A model generated the notes under the pieces. The model was given only the letters and a program-made list of their open reading frames with translations, was not told where the DNA came from and did not search any database. A stretch of 64,000 nucleotides of DNA from Paracoccaceae bacterium (GTDB taxonomy: Bacteria > Pseudomonadota > Alphaproteobacteria > Rhodobacterales > Rhodobacteraceae), in contig JANSXY010000002.1 in the NCBI GenBank assembly GCA_024742695.1, forward strand, positions 62,001 through 126,000. Direction: 5' to 3'. Every line of letters begins with the position of its first letter. Position 1 is the stretch's first letter. The position numbers were made by a program, and so were the translations under genes. Positions 37,335 through 46,092 of this stretch are shown here, in pieces.

Positions 37335-38242
37335 GCGGTATCCGATGGTTTCAATCGGGTTTCGGGGCGGCTTAGCAGGCCCGGCGCGGCCGGGCAAGGT
37401 CGGCGCCGCGCCGCCCGCGGGGCCGACCGGGCCGCGCGGCGCGGCCCGGCCCGGTTCTGTCGCGAGAGGGTCGCGTTGATCGCACCGCCGTCCAGCAGCA
37501 CGTTCTGGCCGACGATGAACCCGGCATGGGCCGAGCACAGGAAGGCGCAGGCCGCGCCGAACTCCTCGGCGGTGCCGTAGCGGCCGACCGGGATCGTCGC
37601 CTCGCGCCGGCGCCTGGCCTCGTCCAGGGTGATCCCCTCGCGCTGGGCCACCCCGCCGTCGAGCGACACGGCGCGATCGGTGGCATGGATTCCGGGCAGC
37701 AGGTTGTTGATCGTTACGCCGCGGCCGGCGACCTGCCGCGCGGTGCCGGCGACGAAGCCGGTCAGCCCGGCGCGGGCCGAGTTCGACAGGCCCAGCGCCG
37801 GGATCGGCGACTTGACCGACTGCGAGGTGATGTTGACCACCCGGCCCCAGCCGCGCGCCATCATTCCCGGCAGCACCGCCTGCATCAGCGCGATCGGCGT
37901 CAGCATGTTGGCGTCGAGCGCGGCGATGAAATCCGCGCGCGACCAGTCCGACCACAGGCCGGGCGGCGGACCGCCGGCATTGGTCACGAGGATGTCGAGA
38001 TCGCCGGCGGCCTCCAGCACCTCGTCGCGGCCCGCCTCGGTCGTGATGTCGGCGGCCACCGTCGTCACCGCCACGCCATGCGCGTCGCGGATCGCCTGCG
38101 CCGTCATCTCCAGCGCCTCGGCGCCGCGCGCGTTCAGCACAAGCTCCACCCCGGCGGCGGCCAGGGCCTCGGCGCAGCCCCGCCCCAGCCCCTTCGAGGA
38201 TGCGCAGACCAGCGCGCGCTTGCCGGAAATCCCCAGATCCAT
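37331..38242 (-). CDS. SDR-family protein lacking the Tyr-Lys pair, with C-terminal extension
   Basis: 303 residues. The cofactor motif is atypical (CASSKGLGRGCAEAL) and NAG is present (LVTNAGGPPPG). Ser140 occupies the catalytic serine position, but the Tyr and Lys positions are Ser153 and Arg157 (GLSNSARAG), a substitution seen in a defined SDR subgroup. After the usual end of such proteins (GQNVLLDGGAINATL, about residue 258) the frame runs on for about 45 residues of Arg/Pro/Ala-rich sequence to reach the ABC gene, suggesting loss of the original stop. The function is unknown. Confidence 0.8.
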   Translation of the reverse strand: MDLGISGKRALVCASSKGLGRGCAEALAAAGVELVLNARGAEALEMTAQAIRDAHGVAVTTVAADITTEAGRDEVLEAAGDLDILVTNAGGPPPGLWSDWSRADFIAALDANMLTPIALMQAVLPGMMARGWGRVVNITSQSVKSPIPALGLSNSARAGLTGFVAGTARQVAGRGVTINNLLPGIHATDRAVSLDGGVAQREGITLDEARRRREATIPVGRYGTAEEFGAACAFLCSAHAGFIVGQNVLLDGGAINATLSRQNRAGPRRAARSAPRAARRRPCPAAPGLLSRPETRLKPSDTA

Positions 38243-38390
38243 CGTCGTCTCCTGCCCTGGATTGTTCGCCCGACGGGCCTAGCATCCCGCCGCCCTGCCG
38301 GAAAGACCCGGCGAAACGATTGACGAAAACGGAACCACTTCGGGCCTAGCATCAGCCCCGCGCGGCATCGCGCCGCCGAGGTGTTTCGTG

Positions 38391-39371
38391 ATGAGTGACC
38401 GGGCTTTCGTTTCTCACCCCACCGGGGCCGCGCCGCCGGGGATATCGGTCGAGGCCTTTGCCGCAGACGATTTCCGCGTCCGGCTTGGCGCCGCGACGGG
38501 CGCGCCGCTGGGCGCCGTCGGCGACGTTGCGCCCGGCGACATCTGCCGCCTCGCACCTCGGGCGCAGCCACGAAGGCTCGACCTTGCCATCGCGGCCGGG
38601 CCGCCGCGAAGCCTTGCCGCGGACGACCCCGACCGCGGCGTCGGGATCGTGGCCGAGCATCGGCTGATCGCCGAGGACGGCGAGACGGTGACCGTTCTGG
38701 CGCTGCGGGTCGGCGGCACCGGGGCCTTCGTCCTGCCGCTCTCGCCGCTGGTCCGCGGCGCGGACTACACGCTGATCGGCAGCCATGCGCGCGCGGGCGG
38801 ACTGCCGTTGCCGGACCGGGTGGCCGCGGCCTTCACCGCCGGCACCCATATCGTCGCGGCCGACGGACGGCCCCATCCGGTCGAACGACTGGTGCCCGGC
38901 ATGCCGATCCTGACCCGTGACCACGGCCCGCAGCGGTTGCGCAGCCTGTTGCGCGCCCGGCTCAGGGCGGCGGGCGACCATGCGCCGGTGGTGATCGCGC
39001 CCGGCACCATCGGCAATGCCGCGGAACTCGCGATCAGCCCGTATCACCGGATCCTGCTGTATCGTCCGGGCGGGGCGCACGGCGCGGGGTCGCCGGAATC
39101 CTTCGTGCAGGCCCGCCACCTGGTCGACGGCGCGCGGATCCGGCGGCGCGAGGCGGGCTATGTCGACTACGTCAGCCTCGTCTTCGACCGTCACGAAGTG
39201 ATCTTCGCCGAAGGCTTTCCCTGCGAAAGCCTGTGCCTGACGCCCGCGGTGACCGACCGGTTGCCCGGCGCGATGCTGGCCGAGCTGGCCGCCCACCTGC
39301 CGGACCTGCGCCACGTTCCGCGCCCCACCCCGGTGACCGCCCATGCCGACCTTGCGGACCTGCTGCGCTGA
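38391..39371 (+). CDS. Hint-domain protein without the nucleophilic cysteine
   Basis: 326 residues from the ATG at 38391 (a GTG directly before it is also in frame). The first 140 residues form a region with no recognisable family. The Hint (hedgehog/intein) domain starts near residue 146: AFTAGTHIVAADGRPHPVER, then LVPGMPILTRDHGPQRLRSL, AELAISPYHRILLYR, and RHLVDGARIRR to HEVIFAEGFPCESL. In active Hint domains the first residue before F-x-x-G-T is Cys; here it is Ala147. Self-splicing or autoprocessing by the cysteine route should not be possible. It lies 51 bp upstream of prfC and is paralogous to the C-terminus of the protein at 41259. Confidence 0.83.
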   Translation: MSDRAFVSHPTGAAPPGISVEAFAADDFRVRLGAATGAPLGAVGDVAPGDICRLAPRAQPRRLDLAIAAGPPRSLAADDPDRGVGIVAEHRLIAEDGETVTVLALRVGGTGAFVLPLSPLVRGADYTLIGSHARAGGLPLPDRVAAAFTAGTHIVAADGRPHPVERLVPGMPILTRDHGPQRLRSLLRARLRAAGDHAPVVIAPGTIGNAAELAISPYHRILLYRPGGAHGAGSPESFVQARHLVDGARIRRREAGYVDYVSLVFDRHEVIFAEGFPCESLCLTPAVTDRLPGAMLAELAAHLPDLRHVPRPTPVTAHADLADLLR

Positions 39372-39422
39372 CAGGCGCCCGGCGCGATTGCGGAGCGGCC
39401 GGGCGGCGGCTATATCGCCGCC

Positions 39423-41030
39423 ATGCTGGACCGCGCCCACAACACCCCCGCCCTGCCCCCGGAAATCGCCCGGCGGCGCACCTTCGCGATCATCTCGCAT
39501 CCCGATGCGGGCAAGACCACGCTGACCGAGAAGTTCCTGCTTTACGGCGGCGCGATCCAGATGGCCGGCCAGGTCCGCGCGAAGGGCGAGGCGCGGCGCA
39601 CCCGGTCGGACTTCATGAAGCTCGAACAGGATCGTGGCATTTCCGTCTCGGCCTCGGCGATGTCGTTCGACTACCGCGACTTCCGCTTCAACCTCGTCGA
39701 TACGCCCGGCCACTCGGACTTTTCCGAGGATACGTACCGCACGCTGACCGCGGTGGACGCGGCGATCATGGTGATCGACGGCGCCAAGGGCGTGGAAAGC
39801 CAGACCCGGAAGCTGTTCGAGGTCTGCCGGCTGCGCGACCTGCCGATCCTGACCTTCTGCAACAAGATGGACCGCGAAAGCCGCGACACGTTCGAGATCA
39901 TCGACGAGATCCAGGAAAACCTGGCGATCGACGTCACCCCGGCCTCCTGGCCGATCGGCGTGGGGCGCGAGTTCCTGGGGTGCTACGACCTGTTGCATGA
40001 CCGGCTGGAGCTGATGGACCGGGCCGACCGCAACCGGGTGGCCGCGACGGTCAAGATCGCCGGGCTGGACGATCCGAAACTGGCCGAGCACGTGCCCGCC
40101 GATCTCTTGGCGAAGCTGCGCGAAGATGTCGAGATGGCGCGCGGCCTGCTGCCCGAGTTCGACGTGCAGGCGTTCCGCGACGGTACCCTGACGCCGATCT
40201 GGTTCGGCTCGGCGATCAATTCCTTCGGGGTCCGGGAACTGATGGACGGGATCGCCGAATACGGCCCGCCGCCGCAGGTCCAGAAGGCCGCCGCGCGCGA
40301 AATCCTGCCCTCCGAGAAGAAAGTCACCGGCTTCGTCTTCAAGGTGCAGGCCAACATGGACCCCAAGCACCGCGACCGGGTCGCCTTCGTCCGGCTCGCC
40401 TCGGGCCATTTCACGCGGGGCATGAAGCTCAACCACGTCCGCACCGGCAAGCCGATGGCGATCACCAACCCGGTCCTGTTCCTCGCCGCCGACCGGGAAC
40501 TGGCGGACGAGGCCTGGGCGGGCGACATCATGGGCATTCCGAACCACGGGCAGTTGCGCATCGGCGACGCGCTGACCGAGGGCGAGGCGCTGCGCTTCAC
40601 CGGCATCCCGTCCTTCGCGCCGGAACTGTTGCAGACCGTGCGCGCCGGCGATCCGATGAAGGCCAAGCACCTGGACAAGGCGCTGATGCAATTCGCCGAG
40701 GAAGGCGCGGCCAAGGTGTTCAAGCCGATGATCGGTTCGGGCTTCATCGTCGGCGTGGTGGGTGCGCTGCAATTCGACGTGCTGGCCAGCCGGATCGAGA
40801 TCGAATACGGCCTGCCGGTGCGGTTCGAGGCGTCGCAGTTCACCTCGGCCCGCTGGATCTCGGGGCCGAAGGCCGAGATCGACAAGCTGATCGCCGTCAA
40901 CAAGCAGCACATCGCCACCGACCATGACGGCGACCCGGTGTTCCTGACCCGCCTGCAATGGGATATCGATCGGGTGGAACGCGACTATCCGGCGCTGACC
41001 CTCTCGGCCACCAAGGAGATGATGGCCTGA
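39423..41030 (+). CDS. prfC: Peptide chain release factor 3
   Basis: 535 residues. It is the GTPase that removes RF1/RF2 from the ribosome after termination. G1 is SHPDAGKTTL, G3 DTPGHSDFSE, G4 FCNKMDRE, and the RF3-typical RRTRSDFMKLEQDRGISVSA switch region is present. The C-terminal part includes FKVQANMDPKHRDRVAFVRL and FEASQFTSARWISG. It is framed by two Hint-domain genes on the same strand. Confidence 0.96.
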   Translation: MLDRAHNTPALPPEIARRRTFAIISHPDAGKTTLTEKFLLYGGAIQMAGQVRAKGEARRTRSDFMKLEQDRGISVSASAMSFDYRDFRFNLVDTPGHSDFSEDTYRTLTAVDAAIMVIDGAKGVESQTRKLFEVCRLRDLPILTFCNKMDRESRDTFEIIDEIQENLAIDVTPASWPIGVGREFLGCYDLLHDRLELMDRADRNRVAATVKIAGLDDPKLAEHVPADLLAKLREDVEMARGLLPEFDVQAFRDGTLTPIWFGSAINSFGVRELMDGIAEYGPPPQVQKAAAREILPSEKKVTGFVFKVQANMDPKHRDRVAFVRLASGHFTRGMKLNHVRTGKPMAITNPVLFLAADRELADEAWAGDIMGIPNHGQLRIGDALTEGEALRFTGIPSFAPELLQTVRAGDPMKAKHLDKALMQFAEEGAAKVFKPMIGSGFIVGVVGALQFDVLASRIEIEYGLPVRFEASQFTSARWISGPKAEIDKLIAVNKQHIATDHDGDPVFLTRLQWDIDRVERDYPALTLSATKEMMA

Positions 41031-41132
41031 CCGGCGCGCTCAACGAAACCGAAACCGGTTTGCGTGACAGTGACCGCCAGTGACCGGCGCGCGGTGGAGG
41101 CGCGGAGGGCACGGCGGTACGGGTGACGAGCG

Positions 41133-41255
41133 ATGGGTTACAGGCTTGCAGGCGGCGTGACGGGCCGGGATGCGGCGCACGGTTTCTCCGGCGACGTAGG
41201 CGGCGGCCATCTGCGCCTCGGCCACCCGATCCCGGCGGCAGCGGCGAACGGCTAG
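41133..41255 (+). pseudogene. Decayed FG-GAP blade ahead of the Hint gene
   Basis: A 40-codon frame opens MGYRLAGGVTGRDAAHGFSG and closes HLRLGHPIPAAAANG before the amber codon at 41253-41255. It is in the same frame as the next gene (41259) and only three bases separate them. Its start and end resemble the FG-GAP repeats of the following protein (GYRFVG, then a D-L-L-I-G-like strand and AAANG). It is best read as a degraded first repeat or the interrupted N-terminus of the longer protein. Confidence 0.5.
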
Positions 41256-41258
41256 GCC

Positions 41259-43535
41259 ATGGGCTACCGGTTCGTCGGGGATATCGCGGGCGGCGGCTTC
41301 GGTCAGGATGTCAGCCTGATCGCCGATCTCGACGGCGATGGCGAAGCCGAGGTTTTCATCGGCTCGCTGCGCGGTCTGTCGCCCGAACCGGTGGGCTACC
41401 TGATCGCCTCGTCCGACCTGGCCACGCTCGACGCCGCGGACGGTGTCGTGGACGGCGAGATCGACCTCGCCCATGTCGGCAGCGGCGCCGGCGGCCTTGA
41501 AATCCTTGGCGCCTCCTATGCGCGTGGGACATCGGATGGCCTGCTGCTCTCGGCCTCCGAGGTTGGCGCCGGGACCGTCTTTTCCGTACCCGGCGCGGAC
41601 ATGGCCGCGCTCGACTCCGCCGACGGCGCGGCGGACGGCAGGCTCGATCTGGCCGCCCTGTCCGATCCCGGGGCCTATGTCTTCGAAGGGGTCGGGACAT
41701 GGGAGCAGCAAGGCCGCGTGGTCTCCGCGCTGGACGATATCGACGGTGACGGCGCCGCCGAAATGCTGATCTCCAGCTATCCGGCCGATGCCAACGGCAT
41801 CGAGAGCGGCGCGGTCTGGCTGCTGTGGTCGGATGATTTCGACACGCTTGACGCCGGCAGCAGCGGCGGTGCGGACGGCACGATCGGTCTGGCCGACATA
41901 AACGACGAACTGGCCGCCGGCGCCGGATACCTGTTTGTCGGCGGGGCGGCCGGGGATCGCCTGACCGCGCGGGAGACCGGGCTGCTGGAGGATATCGACG
42001 GCGACGGCGCCCGCGACCTTCTGCTGACCTCCTACTGGGCGGACCCGAACGGCAGCACCTCCGGCGCGGTATACCTCGTCTCGCTCGATGACCTTGCCGA
42101 CCTCGATGCGCGGGACGGAACCGACGGGCGGATCGACATGGGCGAGGTCGGCGCCGCGCAGGCCGGCGGCGGGCGGCTGGGCTATGTCTTCGAAGGCACC
42201 AGCGCCGGGGACAAGGCCGGAGTCGCCGTCACGACGGTCTCCGATCTCGACGGCGACGGGCGCGACGAGATCGTGATCTCGGCGCCTTTCGCCGACCGCG
42301 ACGGCACCCTTCCGGGCGAGACGGCCGGCACCGGGATCGTCTATCTCGTGAACTCCTCGAGCCTTGACGCGCTCGACGCCATGGACGGCGCGGACGGCCG
42401 GATCGACCTTGGCAATGTCACCGCGACCGGCGGCGACGGGCAACCCCTTGGCTATCGCTTTGTCGGGCCCGAGGAGAACCCCGAAATCGAAATGCCCGGG
42501 GTGACCCTTGCCGCCGCCGGCGACATCGACGATGATGGCGCCGAGGACCTGGTGATCGGTACGCTGCGCGGCGGGACCGATACCCAAGGCAAGACCTACA
42601 TCGTGTCGATGGCCGACCTTGCCGAACTCGACGGGTTCGGCGGCGCGGCCCTGGACGGCACGATCGACCTCGAGGATGTCGGCGCCACGGGCGGCGACGG
42701 TGCGCCGCTGGGCTATTCGATCCTGGGCGCCTCACCCGGCGATTTCGCCTCCGGCAGCCTGTCGGTCATCCCCGGAAACGACGGAAGCGGGCAATCGGAC
42801 CTGCTGATCGGGGCGCGGCTGGCAGATGACGGCGGCGCGGACGCGGGCGAGGCCTACCTGTTGCGCGGCGAACAGCTGGACGCGATGGACGCGGCCGACG
42901 GCAGCGTGGACGGGCAGATCGACCTTTCCAACGCGCCGGTCTGCTTCGTGCGCGGCACCCTGATCCTCACCGACCGGGGCGAGGTGGCGGTAGAGGATAT
43001 CCGCCCCGGCGACCGTGTGATCACCCTGGACGCGGGGCCGCAGCCGGTGGTCTGGATCGGCTGCGCCACCCGGCCCGCCCTGGGCCGCATGGCCCCGGTG
43101 CGGATCGCCGCCGGCGCGCTGGGCAACGCCCGCGACCTGTGGGTGTCGCCGCAGCACCGGATGCTGGTGCGGGGCCCGGACGGGGCCGAGGGGTTCCGCC
43201 CCGCGATCCATCTGGTCGACGGCAGGACGGTCCGGCAGGTGGAGGGCGGCACGGTCGAGTATTTCCACCTGATGTGCGCCCGCCACCAGGTGATCTTCGC
43301 CGAGGGCGCGGCGGCCGAAAGCTTCTTTCCCGGCCCCGAGGCGTGGAAGAGCCTGCCGCCCGAGGCCCGCGCCGAACTGCGCGACCTGTTCCCCGGCCTC
43401 GCCCCCGCCGCCACAGTGAAGCCCAAGGGCCGCCCCGGCCCCGGCCCGGTGCCGGGCTTCGGCCCGCTCGCCCGGCCGGTGTTCCGGCGATGCCGGACGG
43501 CGGCGCGGGGCTGGCCCTGCCCGGCCGCGTCGTGA
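41259..43535 (+). CDS. FG-GAP repeat protein with C-terminal Hint domain
   Basis: 758 residues. Residues 1-555 form an array of about six or seven FG-GAP/integrin-alpha-like repeats of 70-90 residues. Each has a calcium-loop motif (DLDGDGEAE, DIDGDGAAE, DIDGDGARD, DLDGDGRDE, DIDDDGAED), a SGAVYLV strand, LDAxDGxxDGxIDL and LGYxFxG. A Hint domain starts at Cys562 (CFVRGTLILTDRGEVAVEDI) and continues through VSPQHRMLVRG and HQVIFAEGAAAESFF. The composition is acidic and there is no N-terminal signal peptide, as in type I secreted proteins. It probably acts outside the cell. No secretion genes are adjacent. No good ribosome binding site precedes 41259. Confidence 0.85.
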   Translation: MGYRFVGDIAGGGFGQDVSLIADLDGDGEAEVFIGSLRGLSPEPVGYLIASSDLATLDAADGVVDGEIDLAHVGSGAGGLEILGASYARGTSDGLLLSASEVGAGTVFSVPGADMAALDSADGAADGRLDLAALSDPGAYVFEGVGTWEQQGRVVSALDDIDGDGAAEMLISSYPADANGIESGAVWLLWSDDFDTLDAGSSGGADGTIGLADINDELAAGAGYLFVGGAAGDRLTARETGLLEDIDGDGARDLLLTSYWADPNGSTSGAVYLVSLDDLADLDARDGTDGRIDMGEVGAAQAGGGRLGYVFEGTSAGDKAGVAVTTVSDLDGDGRDEIVISAPFADRDGTLPGETAGTGIVYLVNSSSLDALDAMDGADGRIDLGNVTATGGDGQPLGYRFVGPEENPEIEMPGVTLAAAGDIDDDGAEDLVIGTLRGGTDTQGKTYIVSMADLAELDGFGGAALDGTIDLEDVGATGGDGAPLGYSILGASPGDFASGSLSVIPGNDGSGQSDLLIGARLADDGGADAGEAYLLRGEQLDAMDAADGSVDGQIDLSNAPVCFVRGTLILTDRGEVAVEDIRPGDRVITLDAGPQPVVWIGCATRPALGRMAPVRIAAGALGNARDLWVSPQHRMLVRGPDGAEGFRPAIHLVDGRTVRQVEGGTVEYFHLMCARHQVIFAEGAAAESFFPGPEAWKSLPPEARAELRDLFPGLAPAATVKPKGRPGPGPVPGFGPLARPVFRRCRTAARGWPCPAAS

Positions 43536-43607
43536 AAGCTGCACATCGGGGCGGCAAGGTCCGACACGGGCGATGACGGGCGCAAGCCCCGCGACGATGG
43601 CGGCACG

Positions 43608-44237
43608 ATGACGAAACGGCAGACACGGCCCGAAGACGCGACCGGCGACAGCGGCCTTTCCGGCCTTCTCGCCGATCTCGCCGCGCTGGCCGAGGGCCGC
43701 GAGCGCGTCAGCCTTGACGCGCTTCTCGCCACGATCGGAACGCGCGGATTCGGCCCGCCGATCGTGGTGCTGGCGCTCTTGCTGATCCTGCCGGTGGGAA
43801 TGGTGCCGGGCATGCCCGGCGCGGTCGCGCTGACGCTTGCCGCGATCGCGGTGCAACTGGGGCTTGGCCGGCGGTGTCTGCGGCCGCCCCGGCGCCTGCG
43901 CGAGGCGCGGATCGCGGCGCGCCACCTGCGCGCCGTCATCGGCCGGCTGCGCCCGCTGGCGCGCCGGTCGGAACGTGTGCTGCGCCCCAGGTTGCCGCGC
44001 CTCACCGCTTCGCGCCTGGCCGCGCTCACCCTCGCCGCCGCGCTGCTGGCGACGGCGGCGGTGGTCTTCGTTCTGGGGTTCATCCCCGGCCTGCCCTTCA
44101 TGCTGGCCTGGCCGCTTCTGCTGATCGGGCTGGGCCTGACGGCGCGCGACGGGCTGGCGGTGGCGATCGGCCTCGCGCTCTACCTGCCGGCGGGCCTGGT
44201 GCTCATAAGGGTGATCGGCGCCGCACAGGCAGGGTGA
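43608..44237 (+). CDS. ExoD family membrane protein
   Basis: 209 residues. An N-terminal soluble part (GLLADLAALAEGRERVSLDA, then LLATIGTRGFGP) leads to hydrophobic segments VVLALLLILPVGMVPGMPGA and a late pair (FVLGFIPGLPFMLAWPLLLI, GLALYLPAGLVLIRVIG). This pattern matches the ExoD proteins named after a rhizobial exopolysaccharide gene. The biochemical role is unknown. The gene is 72 bp after the FG-GAP/Hint gene. Confidence 0.85.
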   Translation: MTKRQTRPEDATGDSGLSGLLADLAALAEGRERVSLDALLATIGTRGFGPPIVVLALLLILPVGMVPGMPGAVALTLAAIAVQLGLGRRCLRPPRRLREARIAARHLRAVIGRLRPLARRSERVLRPRLPRLTASRLAALTLAAALLATAAVVFVLGFIPGLPFMLAWPLLLIGLGLTARDGLAVAIGLALYLPAGLVLIRVIGAAQAG

Positions 44238-44369
44238 AGATTGACCTGCCCGTCAATTTGCAGTAGCAGCAGCCACGCTCCCGCATCCGGCGGGACCGAA
44301 CGAGCCCGGGGCGCCCGACCCTTGCGTCCCATCACCCGTGCGGGCCGATCCCGCGACGACAGGACGCCT

Positions 44370-45956
44370 ATGACCAAATTCTCCGACCTCGCGCTGGACC
44401 CTCGGGTCCTGCAGGCCGTGGCCGAAGCCGGCTACGAAACCCCCACCCCGATCCAGGCCGGCGCGATCCCGCCCGCGCTGGAGGGCAAGGACGTGCTGGG
44501 CATCGCCCAGACCGGCACCGGCAAGACCGCAAGCTTCACGCTGCCGATGATCACCCTTCTGGGACGCGGCCGGGCACGGGCGCGGATGCCCCGCAGCCTG
44601 GTGCTGTGCCCGACCCGCGAACTGGCGGCGCAGGTGGCCGAGAATTTCGACATCTACTCGAAACACACCCGGCTCACCAAGGCGCTGCTGATCGGCGGCG
44701 TCAGCTTTGCCGAGCAGGACAAGCTGATCGATCGCGGCGTCGACGTGCTGATCGCCACGCCCGGCCGGCTGCTGGACCATTTCGAACGCGGCAAGCTTCT
44801 GCTCACCGGCGTGCAGATCATGGTGGTGGACGAGGCCGACAGGATGCTCGACATGGGGTTCATCCCCGATATCGAGCGGATCTTCCAGCTGACGCCCTTC
44901 ACCCGCCAGACGCTGTTCTTCTCGGCCACCATGGCGCCCGAGATCGAGCGGATCACCAACACCTTCCTGACCGCCCCGGCGCGGATCGAGGTGGCGCGGC
45001 AGGCCACCGCCTCGGAAACGATCGAGCAGCGGCTGGTGGAATTCACCCCCTCGCGGCGCGACCAGTCGGCCAAGCAGAAACGCGAAGTGCTGCGCGCGCT
45101 GATCGAGGCCGAGGGCGAAACCTGCACCAACGCGATCATCTTCTGCAACCGCAAGACCGATGTCGACATCGTCGCCAAGTCGCTGAAAACCCACGGGTTC
45201 AACGCCGCGCCGATCCACGGCGATCTCGCACAAAGCGAACGGATGCGCACGCTCGACGGGTTCCGCGACGGCACGCTGCACCTGCTGGTCGCCTCCGACG
45301 TGGCGGCGCGCGGGCTGGATATTCCGGCGGTCAGCCACGTCTTCAACTACGACACGCCCAGCCATGCCGAGGATTACGTGCACCGGATCGGCCGCACCGG
45401 GCGCGCCGGCCGCAAGGGCTGCGCGATCACCATCGCCACCCCGGCGGACGGCAAGTACCTGGCCGCGATCGAGGGGCTGATCAAGACCGTGATCCCGCGC
45501 GCGGACCTGCCCGAGGGGTTCGGCTTCTCGCGTGCCGCGACCGAACCGCCGAAGGATCGCGGCGACGACCGCAAGAAGCCGGGGCGCCCCGGCCGGGGCC
45601 GCGGACGCGAGCGCGAGCGCCCCAAGCCCCAGCATGACGAGATGGCCGCAACGGTGCCGTTCGAACCGGCGCCGGCCGCCGTGCGCGAAGAAGGCGCCGC
45701 CACGCCCGAACCCGCCGCGGCGGCCCCCGCCGTGGCGCCGGCCGAAGAGCGGCGCGAGGACCGGACGGGCGACCGCCAGGCCGACCGGACGGAGGATCGG
45801 CGCGGGCGCGACCGCGACCGCCGCGGATCGCGCCGCCGCGACGAGGCGCCGGTGGTCGGGATGGGCGACCATGTGCCGGACTTCCTGATGCGCAGCTTCG
45901 TGCCGCCGAAATCCGGCAGCACCGCACCGGCCGACCAGCCCGAGGATGCCGGCTGA
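44370..45956 (+). CDS. DEAD-box RNA helicase (RhlE-like)
   Basis: 528 residues from the ATG at 44370. All core motifs are present: Q motif ETPTPIQ, motif I AQTGTGKT, PTRELA, TPGRLLDHFERG, DEAD (VVDEADRMLDMGF), SAT, and motif VI HRIGRTGRAGRKG. The C-terminal 130 residues are a low-complexity tail rich in Arg, Gly, Asp, Pro and Ala, usual in RhlE-type helicases and likely RNA-binding. It remodels RNA during ribosome assembly or decay. It converges on rnj, encoding RNase J, across a 136-bp space with a tandem repeat. Confidence 0.93.
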   Translation: MTKFSDLALDPRVLQAVAEAGYETPTPIQAGAIPPALEGKDVLGIAQTGTGKTASFTLPMITLLGRGRARARMPRSLVLCPTRELAAQVAENFDIYSKHTRLTKALLIGGVSFAEQDKLIDRGVDVLIATPGRLLDHFERGKLLLTGVQIMVVDEADRMLDMGFIPDIERIFQLTPFTRQTLFFSATMAPEIERITNTFLTAPARIEVARQATASETIEQRLVEFTPSRRDQSAKQKREVLRALIEAEGETCTNAIIFCNRKTDVDIVAKSLKTHGFNAAPIHGDLAQSERMRTLDGFRDGTLHLLVASDVAARGLDIPAVSHVFNYDTPSHAEDYVHRIGRTGRAGRKGCAITIATPADGKYLAAIEGLIKTVIPRADLPEGFGFSRAATEPPKDRGDDRKKPGRPGRGRGRERERPKPQHDEMAATVPFEPAPAAVREEGAATPEPAAAAPAVAPAEERREDRTGDRQADRTEDRRGRDRDRRGSRRRDEAPVVGMGDHVPDFLMRSFVPPKSGSTAPADQPEDAG

Positions 45957-45994
45957 CCGGCGCGGAGTAGCGCCCTGCCCCCGTTTCGGCCCTC

Positions 45995-46044
45995 TCGCAC
46001 GGGCCTAGTCGCACGGGCCTGGTCGCACGGGCCCGGTCGCACGG
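45995..46044. repeat. 14-bp tandem repeat between the DEAD-box gene and rnj
   Basis: Three full copies and one partial copy of TCGCACGGGCCTAG (second TCGCACGGGCCTGG, third TCGCACGGGCCCGG, fourth partial TCGCACGG) run head to tail in the convergent intergenic space. A 14-bp period rules out coding by simple codon repetition. It is a minisatellite that may vary in copy number between strains. Confidence 0.85.
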
Positions 46045-46092
46045 ATTTGCCGGAGTGGCGCGAGACTGACGTGCGGGCCGGGGCGCCGGGGC

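Noticed and set aside
45995-46044. Tandem repeat as a possible CRISPR array
   Set aside because: The units are 14 bp and directly adjacent without spacers, and no cas genes are present.
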